A stretch of DNA of 64,000 nucleotides from Candidatus Gastranaerophilales bacterium (GCA_944324365.1 CALUWA010000002.1:62001-126000), one strand, 5' to 3'; shown: positions 8,898 to 20,500, counted from the first letter of the stretch. A program made the numbers and translations. The notes: generated from the sequence alone by a model not told the origin.

Positions 8898-9350
8898 TTA
8901 GTCTATTGATTCTTGCATAATTTCAAAAGGTTTTTCCATAACCTTCATTGTAGCTTCATCAATAATACCGCGTTTCAGCTCCGTGAAAGTTGCCTTTTTA
9001 GAATTGAATTTTCTTTTCAAAAATTCGTAGGAAACTTTCGGATCGCACTTGTCGCCGCAAGTAAACAAATCAACTGCGGCATAGCCGAGCTCCGGCCAAG
9101 TATGGATAGCAAGATGGCTTTCCGATATAATAACTACACCTGAAACTCCATATGGGTTAAACATATGGAAACATTTTTGTACAATTGTAGCGCCGCATTC
9201 CAATGCTGCATCTACCATATATTTTTCTACTTTATCAAGACTATTTAAAGTGTTGGGGTCGCAATCAAAAAATTCAGCTAGTACGTGTTGTCCCAAATGG
9301 ATTTCTTTTTTCCCGTTTTCGAACGCTGTAAATGGTGAAGTTATTGCCAA
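8898..9350 (-). CDS. speD: S-adenosylmethionine decarboxylase proenzyme
   Basis: 150 residues, class 1B bacterial form. The enzyme self-cleaves and supplies decarboxylated SAM as aminopropyl donor for spermidine. The cleavage site is E77-S78 in SESHLAIHTWPE; H83 and C98 (in DLFTCGD) have the same spacing from the serine as in the Thermotoga maritima enzyme (five and fifteen residues). The start is a TTG at 9350: AAAGGAGG lies eight bases before it, whereas the ATG at 9355 is out of frame and runs into a stop within five codons. Compared with the family core, the N-terminus is extended by about fifteen residues. Confidence 0.93.
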   Translation of the reverse strand: MAITSPFTAFENGKKEIHLGQHVLAEFFDCDPNTLNSLDKVEKYMVDAALECGATIVQKCFHMFNPYGVSGVVIISESHLAIHTWPELGYAAVDLFTCGDKCDPKVSYEFLKRKFNSKKATFTELKRGIIDEATMKVMEKPFEIMQESID

Positions 9351-9601
9351 TTCATGTGCCTCCTTTTATACTTATGTATATTTACCTACCAAAAAAATTG
9401 CTTTCGCTATTACATATTACAATAAAAACCGAAAATTTTGTAAAATTTACACTTAAAAATTTTTTTATTATAAAATTTTCTTTTTTAATATGGTTCAAAT
9501 CCAGTGTTCATACATCATTCAACCGTACTATTTTTATTAAGAATTATTAATATTTTTATTGATAAAACTTTTAAAAATTTTTTTTATCATAAAATGAAAC
9601 T
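9351..9601. other. AT-rich intergenic region between speD and response regulator
   Basis: 251 bases, very AT-rich, with long T and A runs. It must hold the divergent promoters of speD and of the regulator at 9602, but no convincing -35/-10 pair stands out. The only recognisable site is the speD ribosome binding site next to 9351. No hairpin with a T tail and no small gene with a good start was found. Confidence 0.5.
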
Positions 9602-10297
9602 ATGAGTAAAATTTTGGTTATAGATGATGATACGGCGATAAACGAATTAATAAAAGTAAACCTTGAACTTGAAGGACATAAAGTTGTTCAGGCATATGAC
9701 GGGATAAAGGGTTTTGCATTATGTAAGCAGGAGCAGCCTTCTCTTGTTATTCTTGATGTTATGATGCCTGAAGTTGACGGGTTTACGGTTGCCCAAAGAA
9801 TCAGAAAAAATGATGAAACAAAAGATATTCCGATATTAATGCTTACGGCTCTTTCGCAGTTAAATGACAAAGTTAACGGTTTCAATATCGGGGTGGATGA
9901 TTATCTTGTAAAGCCGTTTGAGATGGAAGAATTGAAAGTACGCGTAAGGGCGTTGTTGAAAAGGACAAATCAGATACCGAAATCTGCTTCTACCAGAGAG
10001 CTTTTGACACTTGGCGAGGTCACGCTGCTTCCCGAAACTTATAGTGTAAAAATTAACGATAAGACGGCAAAACTTACACCTATTGAATTTGATATTTTGA
10101 ATCTGCTTTTCCAAAATCATGGGAATATGGTATCTTCCGCAAAACTTTTAAAAGATGTCTGGGGTTATGCGCCTGATGATGATATCGAAACAATAAGAGT
10201 CCACATAAGACACTTGAGAACAAAGCTGGATAAAATTTCGGACGGCAAAAAGTATATCGAAACAATTTACGGCGGCGGATATAAGTTTTGTGTGTAA
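9602..10297 (+). CDS. OmpR/PhoB-family response regulator
   Basis: 231 residues. The receiver domain (1-120) has the acidic pocket DDD at 8-10, phosphoacceptor D52 in LVILDVMMPEVDG, T82 and K104. The C-terminal winged helix (about 135-230) ends in TIRVHIRHLRTKLD and TIYGGGYKF, as usual for the OmpR group. It binds DNA after phosphorylation by a histidine kinase, but no kinase gene is near, so it is an orphan in this window. In cyanobacteria such orphans include RpaB-type regulators; resemblance is general and the assignment is open. The ATG lacks a clear Shine-Dalgarno sequence. Its stop is one base from the end of convergent priA. Confidence 0.9.
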   Translation: MSKILVIDDDTAINELIKVNLELEGHKVVQAYDGIKGFALCKQEQPSLVILDVMMPEVDGFTVAQRIRKNDETKDIPILMLTALSQLNDKVNGFNIGVDDYLVKPFEMEELKVRVRALLKRTNQIPKSASTRELLTLGEVTLLPETYSVKINDKTAKLTPIEFDILNLLFQNHGNMVSSAKLLKDVWGYAPDDDIETIRVHIRHLRTKLDKISDGKKYIETIYGGGYKFCV

Positions 10298-10298
10298 T

Positions 10299-12587
10299 TT
10301 ACAAAATATCCAGCGGATCAACATCTACCGCGAGTTTTACATCTTTTGGCATTGTTATTTTGCTTAAAAAACTCGAAATAAACTGATGTCCTTTTACATC
10401 AAGTTTATTTTTAATAATAATTTGAAAGCGGTAATAACTGTTTATCCTTTCAATTACGCAAGGTGTCGGTCCAAGAACCTCAAGACGTTCCGAAACTCCG
10501 TATTTTTCAATAATTGTACACAGACTCAAGGCAATTTCGGCTGCAGCCTTTTCTGCCCGGAAATTGTTCATGGAACTTATTATTAAACGTACGATTTTAC
10601 TATATGGCGGGTAGTCAAATTCTTCGCGAGTTATTATTTCTTTTTCGTAAAACTCTCTGTAATTCTGGGATTTTGCACTTTCCAGCGCATAAAACTCCGG
10701 GTTGTATGTTTGGAAAAACACACGCCCTGTAAATTCACCTCTTCCTGCACGTCCCGCAACCTGCGTTAAAAGCTGAAATCCTCTTTCCGAAGATCTGAAA
10801 TCAGGGAGGTTAAAGCTTGCATCCGCGGAGATTACACCGACAAGTGTAACGTTAGGATTATCAAGCCCTTTTGCTATCATCTGGGTGCCTACCAGAATAT
10901 CTATATCCCCTTTCTGGAATCGCTCCAAAAGTCTTATGTGTTCACCTTTGCGTACAAGAACATCACTGTCTATTCTCTCAACCTTATTTTCAGGGAAAAG
11001 CTCCTGCACGTATTGTTCAATTTTCTGTGTGCCGGTTCCGCTTATCTTGAGAGCGTCAGAGCCGCATTCCGGGCATGTGTCCGGAAAATATTCTATGTGG
11101 TTGCAATAATGACATTTCAAATGCTTATCTTTTGAATGCCAAATCATTGGAATTGCGCAATTCGGGCATTCAATAACGTGTCCGCAGGCTTGGCATTGCG
11201 TGAATGTCGCAAAACCTCTTCTGTTTATCAGCAAAATAACCTGCTGCTTATTGTCTAACGTTTCCTGAATGGCTGTTTGTAATGGTTTTGAAATAACACT
11301 TTTGTATGCAGCGCGGGAGTGTTCCTGCATATTAATAACCGTTACGGGTGCTATCGGTGCATTTTTGTACCGGTGTTTCATCTCAAAAAGATTTCCGGAA
11401 TTTAGTGCCCTGTAGTAAACCGAAATATCCGGAGTTGCAGAGCCGAGAAGAAGCGGGCAGTTATGAAATTCAGAAAGCTTTTGTGCAACAACTTTTGCAT
11501 CATAACGCGGGGCCGGATTTGTCTGTTTGTATGCTCCTTCGTGTTCTTCATCTATGATAATCAAGCCGATATTTTTAAGCGGCGCAAAGACCGCGGAGCG
11601 TGCTCCGGCAAGGATTTTAATATCATCCCTGTATAACCTTTGCCAAACATCATATCTTTCCCCCTCGGATATGCTGCTGTGCCAAATTGCAACATCACGG
11701 GTTCCGAATTTTTTTGCAAGACGTTTGGTAAGCTGGGAAGCAAGGGCGATTTCCGGCACAAGAAACAGAATATTTTTCCCGGACTTTATACAATCGTCGA
11801 TAAGCTTGAAATACACTTCCGTTTTCCCGGAAGCCGTGACCCCATGCAAAAGCATCGTGTGAGGCGGTATAACTTCATCGTCAGAAGCATTTTTTTTGCG
11901 TTCGATGTAATCTGCTATGGATTTTTTTATCCCTTCGTAAGCTGCTTTTTGTTCTGCCTCAAGCTCATAAAGCGGCTCCGTTGTTTCAATGTTTAAAATA
12001 TCAAGCGGATTTCTGTAAATTTCTTCTTCCGTAATTTTTAAGCAGCCGGCTGCTTCAAGTTTTTTAATAGTGGTTCTTGTTGTTTTCGCCAGACGCTCAA
12101 ATGTTATTAGCGGAGTTTTTCCGGTTTTTTGAAGTAATTCAAGTACGGCAAGCTGACGCTTTGTTGCTCCGTCAAATTTTATAAACTCCACGGCCTGTTC
12201 TGTTTTGGAAGCTTTTTCAATAAGTTTCATCGGAATTGCTGTATTTAAAACGGTTACCAAATCACAGCAATAATAATTTGCAACCCATTCAAGCAGTTTT
12301 AAATAATCAATGGAAAATAAAGGCGTTTCGTCAAGAATTTTGTTTATTTTTTTTGCCTTAATTTCTTCCGGCAGATAGTCTGAAAAACCTACGCAGAAAG
12401 CATTAATTAATCCTTGACGTCCGAAAGGAACCAAAATCGCTTGTCCGATTTTAATTTTATCTTTCATCTCATCAGGGATTAAATAACTGAATGTTTTTAC
12501 ACCGAGTCCTTTTATATTAACAAGAGCCAGGGCGTATTTCGGATAGTTTACGGGAGCAGTATCAAATAGCTTATTCTGATTTATCAT
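10299..12587 (-). CDS. priA: Primosomal replication restart helicase
   Basis: 762 residues. Order: N-terminal 3'-binding domain (about 15-110), a winged-helix linker, helicase with Walker A GVTASGKTE at 249-257 and DEEH box in LIIIDEEHEGAYK near 346, then the zinc region with four cysteine pairs (CQACGH, CPNC, CHYCNH, CPECGS at about 470-515), then helicase motif QVAGRAGRGEF, and a C-terminal domain. It reloads the replicative helicase at stalled forks. The PC4-like gene lies 22 bases upstream on the same strand, and the two are probably cotranscribed. All key motifs are intact. Confidence 0.95.
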   Translation of the reverse strand: MINQNKLFDTAPVNYPKYALALVNIKGLGVKTFSYLIPDEMKDKIKIGQAILVPFGRQGLINAFCVGFSDYLPEEIKAKKINKILDETPLFSIDYLKLLEWVANYYCCDLVTVLNTAIPMKLIEKASKTEQAVEFIKFDGATKRQLAVLELLQKTGKTPLITFERLAKTTRTTIKKLEAAGCLKITEEEIYRNPLDILNIETTEPLYELEAEQKAAYEGIKKSIADYIERKKNASDDEVIPPHTMLLHGVTASGKTEVYFKLIDDCIKSGKNILFLVPEIALASQLTKRLAKKFGTRDVAIWHSSISEGERYDVWQRLYRDDIKILAGARSAVFAPLKNIGLIIIDEEHEGAYKQTNPAPRYDAKVVAQKLSEFHNCPLLLGSATPDISVYYRALNSGNLFEMKHRYKNAPIAPVTVINMQEHSRAAYKSVISKPLQTAIQETLDNKQQVILLINRRGFATFTQCQACGHVIECPNCAIPMIWHSKDKHLKCHYCNHIEYFPDTCPECGSDALKISGTGTQKIEQYVQELFPENKVERIDSDVLVRKGEHIRLLERFQKGDIDILVGTQMIAKGLDNPNVTLVGVISADASFNLPDFRSSERGFQLLTQVAGRAGRGEFTGRVFFQTYNPEFYALESAKSQNYREFYEKEIITREEFDYPPYSKIVRLIISSMNNFRAEKAAAEIALSLCTIIEKYGVSERLEVLGPTPCVIERINSYYRFQIIIKNKLDVKGHQFISSFLSKITMPKDVKLAVDVDPLDIL

Positions 12588-12609
12588 CTAACTCCTCCCA
12601 AAATTAAAA

Positions 12610-12840
12610 CTATTCTGCCATAAATTCCTTTTTAGCTTCTTCAATAGCATCAGAGAGCATATCAAGCTGATCAGGAGTAAAAGTTACCCCTTTTTTGGTT
12701 GGAAGCCATGTAGCACCGTCATCAGTTGTATAGTATATTCTCATATTCAAATAGCTTCTGCCTTTATATTCACTGACAGAAATCTGTAACTGTTCTGTAT
12801 CGCTTCTTTCTATGGTCGCTAAAATTTTTGCGTCTGCCAT
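12610..12840 (-). CDS. PC4-like single-stranded DNA-binding protein
   Basis: 76 residues. The stretch from about 22 to 70 (EYKGRSYLNMRIYYT, then ATWLPTKKGVTFTPDQLDML) matches the PC4/p15 transcriptional coactivator fold: a beta sheet containing R-xYxxMR-type residues, a conserved KKG turn and a C-terminal helix. Bacterial members bind single-stranded DNA and often sit with DNA repair or replication genes, which fits cotranscription with priA 22 bases downstream. An AAGGAGAAA site precedes the ATG. Alternative reading: a generic transcription cofactor not linked to PriA. Confidence 0.72.
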   Translation of the reverse strand: MADAKILATIERSDTEQLQISVSEYKGRSYLNMRIYYTTDDGATWLPTKKGVTFTPDQLDMLSDAIEEAKKEFMAE

Positions 12841-12971
12841 TCTTTTTCTCCTTAATTAAACATGTGACAGATAAATGATAACACAAAAAATATACTCCGG
12901 CTATTTTATCTGTTTTGCGTTTCGTAATGTAGTTTTATGTTACAATGGATCTAGAAATGAGGGTTGAAATT

Positions 12972-14147
12972 ATGAAAAGAGCTATAGTTGTTGTAATTGA
13001 TTCTATGGGTATCGGGGCAATGGATGATTGCAGAGATTTTGGCGATGTTCCGGAATGTAATACCCTGAAACATGTTTGCGAGTATAATAACGGCTTGAAT
13101 GTTCCGAACTTATCAAAAATGGGCCTCGGAAATATTCAGGATTTTGCGGGTATTGATAAAACTTCTGCCCCTGTTGCAAGATACGGGACAATGACAGAAA
13201 AATCAAAAGGTAAAGATACCACAACCGGACATTGGGAATTTATGGGACTTATTAACGAAAAGCCGTTTGCGACTTTTCCGCATGGGTTCCCGGAAGAGTT
13301 GATAAATAAATTTATAGAAGAAACAGGCTGCGGGGGAGTGCTTGCAAATATTCCCGCAAGCGGCACTGCTATTATAGAAAAACTTAATGAAGAGCATCAT
13401 GCCACAAAATTCCCGATTGTTTACACGAGCGCCGACAGCGTTTTCCAAATTGCGCTGGACACTGATTTAATACCTTTGGAAACCTTGTATAAGTGGTGCG
13501 AAATTGCAAGAAAAATCCTCGATGAAGGCGATTATAACGTATCAAGAGTTATTGCAAGACCGTACAAAATTATAGACGGAAAACCTGTCAGAATTTCAAA
13601 AGACAGACGTGATTATTCTATGGTTCCGAAACATACGCTGCTTAACGATATAAAAAATAAGGGTGGAAAAGTTATCGGTATAGGTAAAATCGAAGACATT
13701 TTTTCAAAAGCGGGAATTACCCATGCCGTGCATACCGGTTCAAATAAAGAAGGGCTTGAATTAACTTTAAAGGCAGTAAAAAATGAGCTGGATTTAGATA
13801 AAATTGCATACTCTGATTATACTGAGCAGAATGTTGATTTTGAGTTGATTTTTACAAACCTTGTTGATACCGATATGCTTTACGGTCACAGAAATGACCC
13901 TGCAGGCTACGGCAGGGCAATAGAAGAAATTGACACCTATTTGCCGGCAATTACGGAAGCAATGAGTAATGAAGATTTGTTGATTATAACAGCTGATCAT
14001 GGCTGTGACCCGTGTGTTGAGGGTACAGACCACACAAGGGAAAAAGTTCCGGTAATTTTGTACGATAAGAGTAATACCGGCGGGGATTTGGGCACTCTGA
14101 CCGGGTTTGATAACGTGGCTAATTTTATAAAAGACTGGATATTTTAA
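12972..14147 (+). CDS. deoB: Phosphopentomutase
   Basis: 391 residues from ATG 12972. The frame is open from an ATG at 12945, but GAGG nine bases before 12972 and the family-typical beginning MKRAIVVVIDSMGIGAM favour the inner start. The enzyme interconverts ribose or deoxyribose 1- and 5-phosphates in nucleoside salvage. Metal-site motifs of the alkaline phosphatase superfamily are present: VIDSMG at the start, GKDTTTGHWEFMG near residue 80, and ITADHGCDP with GTDHTREKVP towards the end. It is not next to other nucleoside genes; the ferredoxin 70 bases downstream is probably a separate unit. Confidence 0.95.
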   Translation: MKRAIVVVIDSMGIGAMDDCRDFGDVPECNTLKHVCEYNNGLNVPNLSKMGLGNIQDFAGIDKTSAPVARYGTMTEKSKGKDTTTGHWEFMGLINEKPFATFPHGFPEELINKFIEETGCGGVLANIPASGTAIIEKLNEEHHATKFPIVYTSADSVFQIALDTDLIPLETLYKWCEIARKILDEGDYNVSRVIARPYKIIDGKPVRISKDRRDYSMVPKHTLLNDIKNKGGKVIGIGKIEDIFSKAGITHAVHTGSNKEGLELTLKAVKNELDLDKIAYSDYTEQNVDFELIFTNLVDTDMLYGHRNDPAGYGRAIEEIDTYLPAITEAMSNEDLLIITADHGCDPCVEGTDHTREKVPVILYDKSNTGGDLGTLTGFDNVANFIKDWIF

Positions 14148-14217
14148 ATTGTTTGTTGTATAATTTTTCACGTGAAGAAATTCATGTAATGTAACAAAGT
14201 ATATAAGGAGAAGTAAA

Positions 14218-14394
14218 ATGAGTGTAAAAGTTACTGAAGATTGTATTTCTTGCGGCGCATGCGAATCAATTTGCGATGCAGTATTTTCAATTGAAGATAA
14301 AGCAGTAGTTAACGAAGCTAACGTAGCTGACAACATGGATTGTGTAAAAGAAGCTGCTGATGCTTGCCCTGTTGGCGCTATTGTTGTTGAATAA
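14218..14394 (+). CDS. Small 4Fe-4S ferredoxin
   Basis: 58 residues, with AAGGAG before the ATG and a terminator after the stop. The N-terminal half has C9, C12, C15 and C19 (ISCGACESICDA), and the C-terminal half only C42 and C50 (ADACPVGAIVVE). That layout matches single-cluster ferredoxins such as that of Desulfovibrio gigas: C9, C12, C15 and C50 would hold one [4Fe-4S] cluster, and C19 with C42 could form a disulfide. It is highly acidic, as expected for a soluble electron carrier in an anaerobe. The gene is too short for usual length cut-offs and could be missed. Its redox partner is not visible here. Confidence 0.92.
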   Translation: MSVKVTEDCISCGACESICDAVFSIEDKAVVNEANVADNMDCVKEAADACPVGAIVVE

Positions 14395-14413
14395 TTATTT
14401 TTAACATAGAAAT

Positions 14414-14450
14414 GAAAAGTACCTGAGCATATTTGTTCAGGTACTTTTTT
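14414..14450 (+). terminator. Intrinsic terminator of ferredoxin gene
   Basis: Twelve-base stem AAAAGTACCTGA / TCAGGTACTTTT with a ten-base loop, ending in a run of T. It follows the ferredoxin stop codon by 19 bases and separates the gene from the repeat island. Confidence 0.88.
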
Positions 14451-15129
14451 ATGTTAAAAAGTAATTGAGTTATTACAAGCTCCCTCCCCTACTTTGAGAG
14501 AGTACTTATAATAAGACATTTTTTGTCATTGTTGTGCATATCAAAATAATTAGTTACATAATTCATGTTAGTGCCTGAGGCACAACACTATAACGCGTCT
14601 TGGATTATTGGCGGCTCGACCGGCTCAACGCAGCTCTCGCCCGGACGAGTTTCGCTGCGCTCACTCTTGCCAAAATCCGCTTCGCTGTGTAAAACGCACA
14701 ATTAGTAGTATTTATTGTTCATTTTCTCTTTTTTGTTGCGAAGCAAAGCGGATTGTGAGCGTAGAGTGAAGAGCGTTGCCGAAGGGCAATGCTCTGGAAC
14801 TCGTAATACGCGAACAACCAAGCAGAGAAAGAAGTGAACCTTTCACGACCAAATGAAAGAGTGAAGCCATTTTGCACGTTTCGAGCAGAGCTCTCAACTG
14901 CAAAAGAAGGCAAGAAAGAGAAAACGCGCAAACGTTCCCTGCATTTCGCTGACGCTCAATGCCTAAATATTATTTGAGCTTTCAGCTCAAATTCTTTCAA
15001 GGCTCACTATCGCACTTCGTGCACGTTCGCCTGACTCAATTCCATCAGGCGACAACCCGAATAATCCGATAGTAGCGAAGCAATCCAGGAAATAAGATCG
15101 CGGACAAACCTTAGGTTTTCCGCGATGAC
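14451..15129. repeat. Repeat island 1, upstream part
   Basis: About 680 bases without a convincing gene. It holds a GTGCCTGAGGCAC palindrome near 14572 (also near 21808 and 35519), the hairpin element at 14717-14839, and a stretch GGCGACAACCCGAATAATCC near 15049 that returns in reverse near 60107. The short open frames on both strands have no ribosome binding sites, and the repeats account for them. Composition is richer in GC than in the flanking genes. No transposase is present. Confidence 0.7.
14717..14839 (+). repeat. GTTCA/TGAAC hairpin element, long form, copy 1
   Basis: Starts GTTCATTTTCTCTTTTTT and ends AGAGAAAGAAGTGAAC, so the ends are imperfect inverted repeats. The middle holds an insert of about 76 bases that begins GCGGATTGTGAGCG and ends ACGCGAACAACC. 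The same long form is at 35113-35238; short forms without the insert are at 21913-21960 and 59788-59832. Confidence 0.85.
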
Positions 15130-15195
15130 ATGTGGCTGGTGGAAGGTTCCAAAATATGTCATCGCGCACTTGTTGCGCGATCTATGGATTGCTTC
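15077..15195 (+). repeat. 118-base module bounded by GAAGCAATCCA, copy 1
   Basis: Begins GAAGCAATCCA and ends with its complement TGGATTGCTTC. Inside lie two smaller palindromic parts, CGCGGA...TCCGCG and GTCATCGCGC...GCGCGATC. Near-identical copies are at 35566-35682 and 59979-60096. The copy overlaps the start of the long open frame at 15130. Confidence 0.88.
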
Positions 15196-16044
15196 ACTAA
15201 CGCTCGCAATGACGAGAAATATTTGCTTAGTACCCATCTACCAAAAATCCGAGCTCGCAATGACGGGAATCGTCATTCTGAGGGCGGAGCCCGAAGAATC
15301 TTCTTTAATAAGAGATCCTTCGCTATCGCTCAGCTCTGCATACAGGCTCACACGTCCTCACTTCGTTGCGGCGGTTCGCTTTGTAAGAATGACAAAAAGA
15401 AAGCAGCATTCACGCTTGCGGAAGTGCTTATTACTTTAGGCGTTATCGGTATAGTTGCAGCCATGACACTTCCGACATTAATCGCTAACTACCAGAAAAA
15501 AGTTGTAGAAACAAAGGTAAAAACATTTTATTCAAAGTTGAACCAGGCATATTGGATGTCATATGCTTTTAACGGAGATACAGTTGATTGGGTCGAAGAA
15601 TATAAATATTACAGCTATGAAGAGATGGTTGACTGGCTTGAAAAATACATTTTCCCTTATATGAAACATATTGATGTAAGAGAATTTACAGATAGTAACG
15701 GACAAGTATTTGCTTTAGTAAGAATTCCGGACGGCGGATTATATGCGTTTTCGATAAATAAAGACGGGCAGGATGTTATTTATTTTGCAAATGGTAAATT
15801 AGAAGTAAATCCAAGGAATAAATTTCAGTTTCAGTTTTCCAAAAGGATTGAGGTTGCACTTGGGGCAGATAAAAAGCAAAGTATGAATTTTATAGACCCA
15901 TATATAGTGAACTGGGATGAGGAACGTGAATCTTTATTTACAAACGGGACCTGGGGCTGCAGGAAAGGCTGCACAAACTGTGCTTACTGTACAAAATTAA
16001 TCCAGCTCAACGGCTGGGAAATACCTGACGATTTCCCTTGGTAA
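15130..16044 (+). CDS. Prepilin-like protein fused in frame to repeat DNA (prepilin copy 1)
   Basis: The convincing protein begins at about base 15400: KKKAAFTLAEVLITLG is a class III (prepilin peptidase) leader junction followed by the hydrophobic pilin helix. After it come about 210 residues, with a C-terminal segment holding GCRKGCTNCAYCTKLIQ. The frame is open back to ATG 15130 with no stop, but residues 1-89 of that frame are translated repeat DNA and no ATG, GTG or TTG lies close to the leader. An ATG at 15389 is one frame off (five A follow; six would put it in frame). The product is probably a pseudopilin or minor pilin exported by a type II or type IV pilus machine. It is a clear paralogue of the gene ending at 60854. 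The true start is uncertain. Confidence 0.68.
   Translation: MWLVEGSKICHRALVARSMDCFTNARNDEKYLLSTHLPKIRARNDGNRHSEGGARRIFFNKRSFAIAQLCIQAHTSSLRCGGSLCKNDKKKAAFTLAEVLITLGVIGIVAAMTLPTLIANYQKKVVETKVKTFYSKLNQAYWMSYAFNGDTVDWVEEYKYYSYEEMVDWLEKYIFPYMKHIDVREFTDSNGQVFALVRIPDGGLYAFSINKDGQDVIYFANGKLEVNPRNKFQFQFSKRIEVALGADKKQSMNFIDPYIVNWDEERESLFTNGTWGCRKGCTNCAYCTKLIQLNGWEIPDDFPW
15271..15393 (+). repeat. CGTCATTCTGAG module, copy 1
   Basis: Starts CGTCATTCTGAGGGC and runs to AAGAATGAC immediately before the prepilin leader codons. A near-identical copy (few substitutions over 123 bases) is at 35711-35833. The two are read in the same frame into the prepilin, unlike the 118-base module. Confidence 0.85.
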
Positions 16045-16075
16045 AAAAAGCGCACTATTAATAAGTGCGCTTTTT
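16044..16075. terminator. Bidirectional terminator between prepilin 1 and ahcY
   Basis: Inverted repeat AAAAAAAGCGCACT / AGTGCGCTTTTT with a short loop. It starts at the prepilin stop codon and lies 22 bases from the end of convergent ahcY, so it can serve both strands. Confidence 0.85.
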
Positions 16076-16097
16076 AAATTCTATATATTGCCGAATA

Positions 16098-17393
<1,296 letters not shown>

Positions 17394-17564
17394 TTAATTG
17401 TATTTTTAACAATCAATATTATAAAATTAAAAAACAAAATAGCAATGTTTTGTAATATTTATGTAAACAGACTTATATTTATGTAAAAATTTCTTAATAT
17501 AGGATGGTGTTTTAGCAAAAATTCATCTTCACAATGTTTATAAGTTTAGAAGTAAGGAGTAATT

Positions 17565-20500
17565 GTGAAAGTAAATAGTGTAAATAACAGGTTGAGTGTA
17601 CAAAAAGCCCCGTCATTTAAAGGTTTTGACGTTATAAAAGATGATTATGGCGACAGAGTTTATAACTTTAGTTATCCGTATGACTCAAAGAGATACGAAT
17701 GTTATCTTCAATTGGTATCTCTTGTGCCTGACGGCAACAAAGATTATAAAATCGGGAAAACTTTACACAATTACGAAGAAGATTCTGATCTTATAAAACT
17801 GAACCCGGGCGATAACATAATTGACATTGGTTATGCATACAGACTTGCAGAAAAGCAGCCGTTCGGTTATCAATTCCAGTTAAAACCAATCGGCTATCCT
17901 GATGCGGTACCGATGTATAAGGTTGATTCCGGCGATATTCTTGATAAACGAACTCAAAACGAAGGACATAATATTTATAATATAGTTGTGCCAAGCGGTG
18001 CTTCCTCAAGTGATGCCGGTGCTGCAATATTGATTGGCACGGATAATTATGATGTCAGATGGGTATATGATAAAAATCATAATATTGTCCCTAACCCTAA
18101 GGCTCAGTTAGGTTTGGATACAACAAAAGATTTTGCAAACGAAATAGGAGGTACTGCTGCAGGTTTGGAGAGAGCTTTGGACAGCGGCGAATTAGACAGA
18201 TATTCTAAAATCTTTATTCTCCCGTTTGCAACCGGTGACAGAACAAGCAGACATTTTTACTGGCTTGAAAGCGGGTTCCAGCTTTCTAATGCGATAGATA
18301 ATATGCAGACATATACAAGATTACAGCAGAAATTATTTTCTAAAGGGAAAAATCTTGTATCAGATGCCGCAATATCATCAGAAGGTTTGACCGGTATTCA
18401 CTTCCAGAGTATTTTGCATTATGGTTTGGCCGATAATGTATTTGCTGATTGGTTTAAAGCTGACAGCCTTAAAGATATGACAGCAAAACTCGGTGTTTTT
18501 GGCAAGAAAGATGTATTTATCCGTCATAAACTTATAAATGCACCGTTTATTCCTGTTCAGGACGAACATGGAAAAGTTCATCTGAAACCTTGTAAATATA
18601 ATTCGAAAATGCCGACTTATATACAGGTTTATAATGTAAAAAGTGTTTCGGATGAACAGATGAAAGACGGCTCGCCGATGATTGAAGCTTACGGAAAACC
18701 GGCGACCGGGGATGATGTTTTGTTTGACGGAACCCATAATGATACGGTTGTAACTTATGCATTTCCAATAGATCCGGATGAATACAGAAGAAATGTAAAA
18801 TTATTCAATGAATATAATCGTAAGCGTCCTATTGATCAATATGTTTCTATTAATTCCTACGAAGCTACGAGAATGCTTACTAAATTCAAAAACTTTGAAT
18901 ATGATAACAAGTTTGAAGGCGGTTTCTATACTTGGGATGCTAACGTGGATATGGTTAAATACCACTACACACTTTCAAATTCCGATGTAGAAGATGTTAT
19001 GAATCTTCCGATAGAAGAAAGAAAAGCAAGGTTCGCACAACTTGAGCAGAAAAACTGCGAGGTTCAGGATTACGCAATATCTTCTGTAAGATACTGGACG
19101 CGCAAAACTAATCAGATTTTAAATCTTTACACTGCACAGGCTCTTAAAAATATTGACGAAAAAAATCCTGACAGTGCGCTGAAAATGATAAAAAATAGAA
19201 TTTCCGATAAAACTCTGCCGGATAAATTGTCTTATGATTTAAACAAAGATATAGTAGAAAATGTTCAAAAGGGTTTATACACTTTGCACGGTATGGATTC
19301 CGTTGAAAACATGCACGATACGGTTTTGGAAGGTTTGATGGACTTCCCTCTTGAAAGTGCAGAGTTGGGTAAAGATATTTTATCATTATTCAGTACCCCT
19401 TATATTACCAAAAGGGCCACAAAACCGGATCAAATCGGTGCTACCAGAATGGAAATGCTCGTTCAGGGCAATCCTCATTTGACAAAGGATTACGAACATA
19501 TTTATAACAGAATGACCCATTTGTATTGCGATACTATGTATGATTTCGCAAAAGAAGTTCTTACCGATGTAAACAGAAAACTTCCGAAGAATTTGAAGAT
19601 GAATTATTATGATGATACATCTGCTTACGGAAAATATGTACTGCCTATTTTAACCCAGGAAATAGCAAAATTTGCGGTTATGAAAGGGCTTGTACCTGAT
19701 TTGAAATATAAAATAGACCCGCAAAACGGCGGAATTATTTACGATTATGATACTTCAAGAAAATCTTCGCTTAAGAGTCTGGGGATAATAAGCATTTCCC
19801 AGAAACAAGATGCGGATGCTCTGGTATCAAAATTAAATGCCGGTATCAAAAAAATCAGCGATGAAGATAAAGCAAAACTTGTTGATGCTTTGTATAAGAT
19901 GATTGAGGGGACGAACCTTACAAGTTTTAAAATGGCGGAAATGATTGTAGACAGAGCAAAAGGCGGAATTGATTTCAGATTTGATGCTGCAAAAGATGTA
20001 TCTGATATGGATTCATTAAGAAATCATCATGATACCTTTGAAGATAATTGGGAACAGGTTATCGATTTCTGGAGAAGAGCTGCTGATGCTATATATAAAG
20101 AAAACCCGAATTCTTACACTGTTGCTGAAATTACCGACGAAATCGATTTGCATAGGCTTGGCGATGGGCAAAATTCGGATAGATTTGTTTATAAAAAAAT
20201 AGAACATAATGCACCTTATTATTATCAAAGTGATATAAACAGAAAATTCCTGCGTGAAACCGGAATTACGTCTGTTGCTAATTATAATTATTTCTTTACT
20301 GATATTGCGGGGGTTTTCGGAAAACTCGGAGAAAACGGTATGGACAGAGGTACAGATCAGGGATACCGTGTCCACAATATTTTGAAAAAAGGCCAGGGCG
20401 GTGAAGAATTTTTATATTCCGGACCTTATGAATCAGTTGTAAAATCTTACACCTTCGTAGATAACCATGATAAACCGAGAATTTTACATGTTTTATCAAT

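Noticed and set aside
13794-14336. 180-residue minus-strand frame over the end of deoB and the ferredoxin gene
   Set aside because: It covers two real plus-strand genes and their signals; no start site or known motif.
14712-15237. Several 60-76-residue minus-strand frames in repeat island 1
   Set aside because: They consist of repeat sequence also present in other frames elsewhere and lack ribosome binding sites.
15388-15400. Programmed frameshift at the AATGACAAAAAG junction as the start of prepilin 1
   Set aside because: Five A are shorter than usual slippery runs and no stimulatory structure was seen; kept only as a remark in the junction finding.
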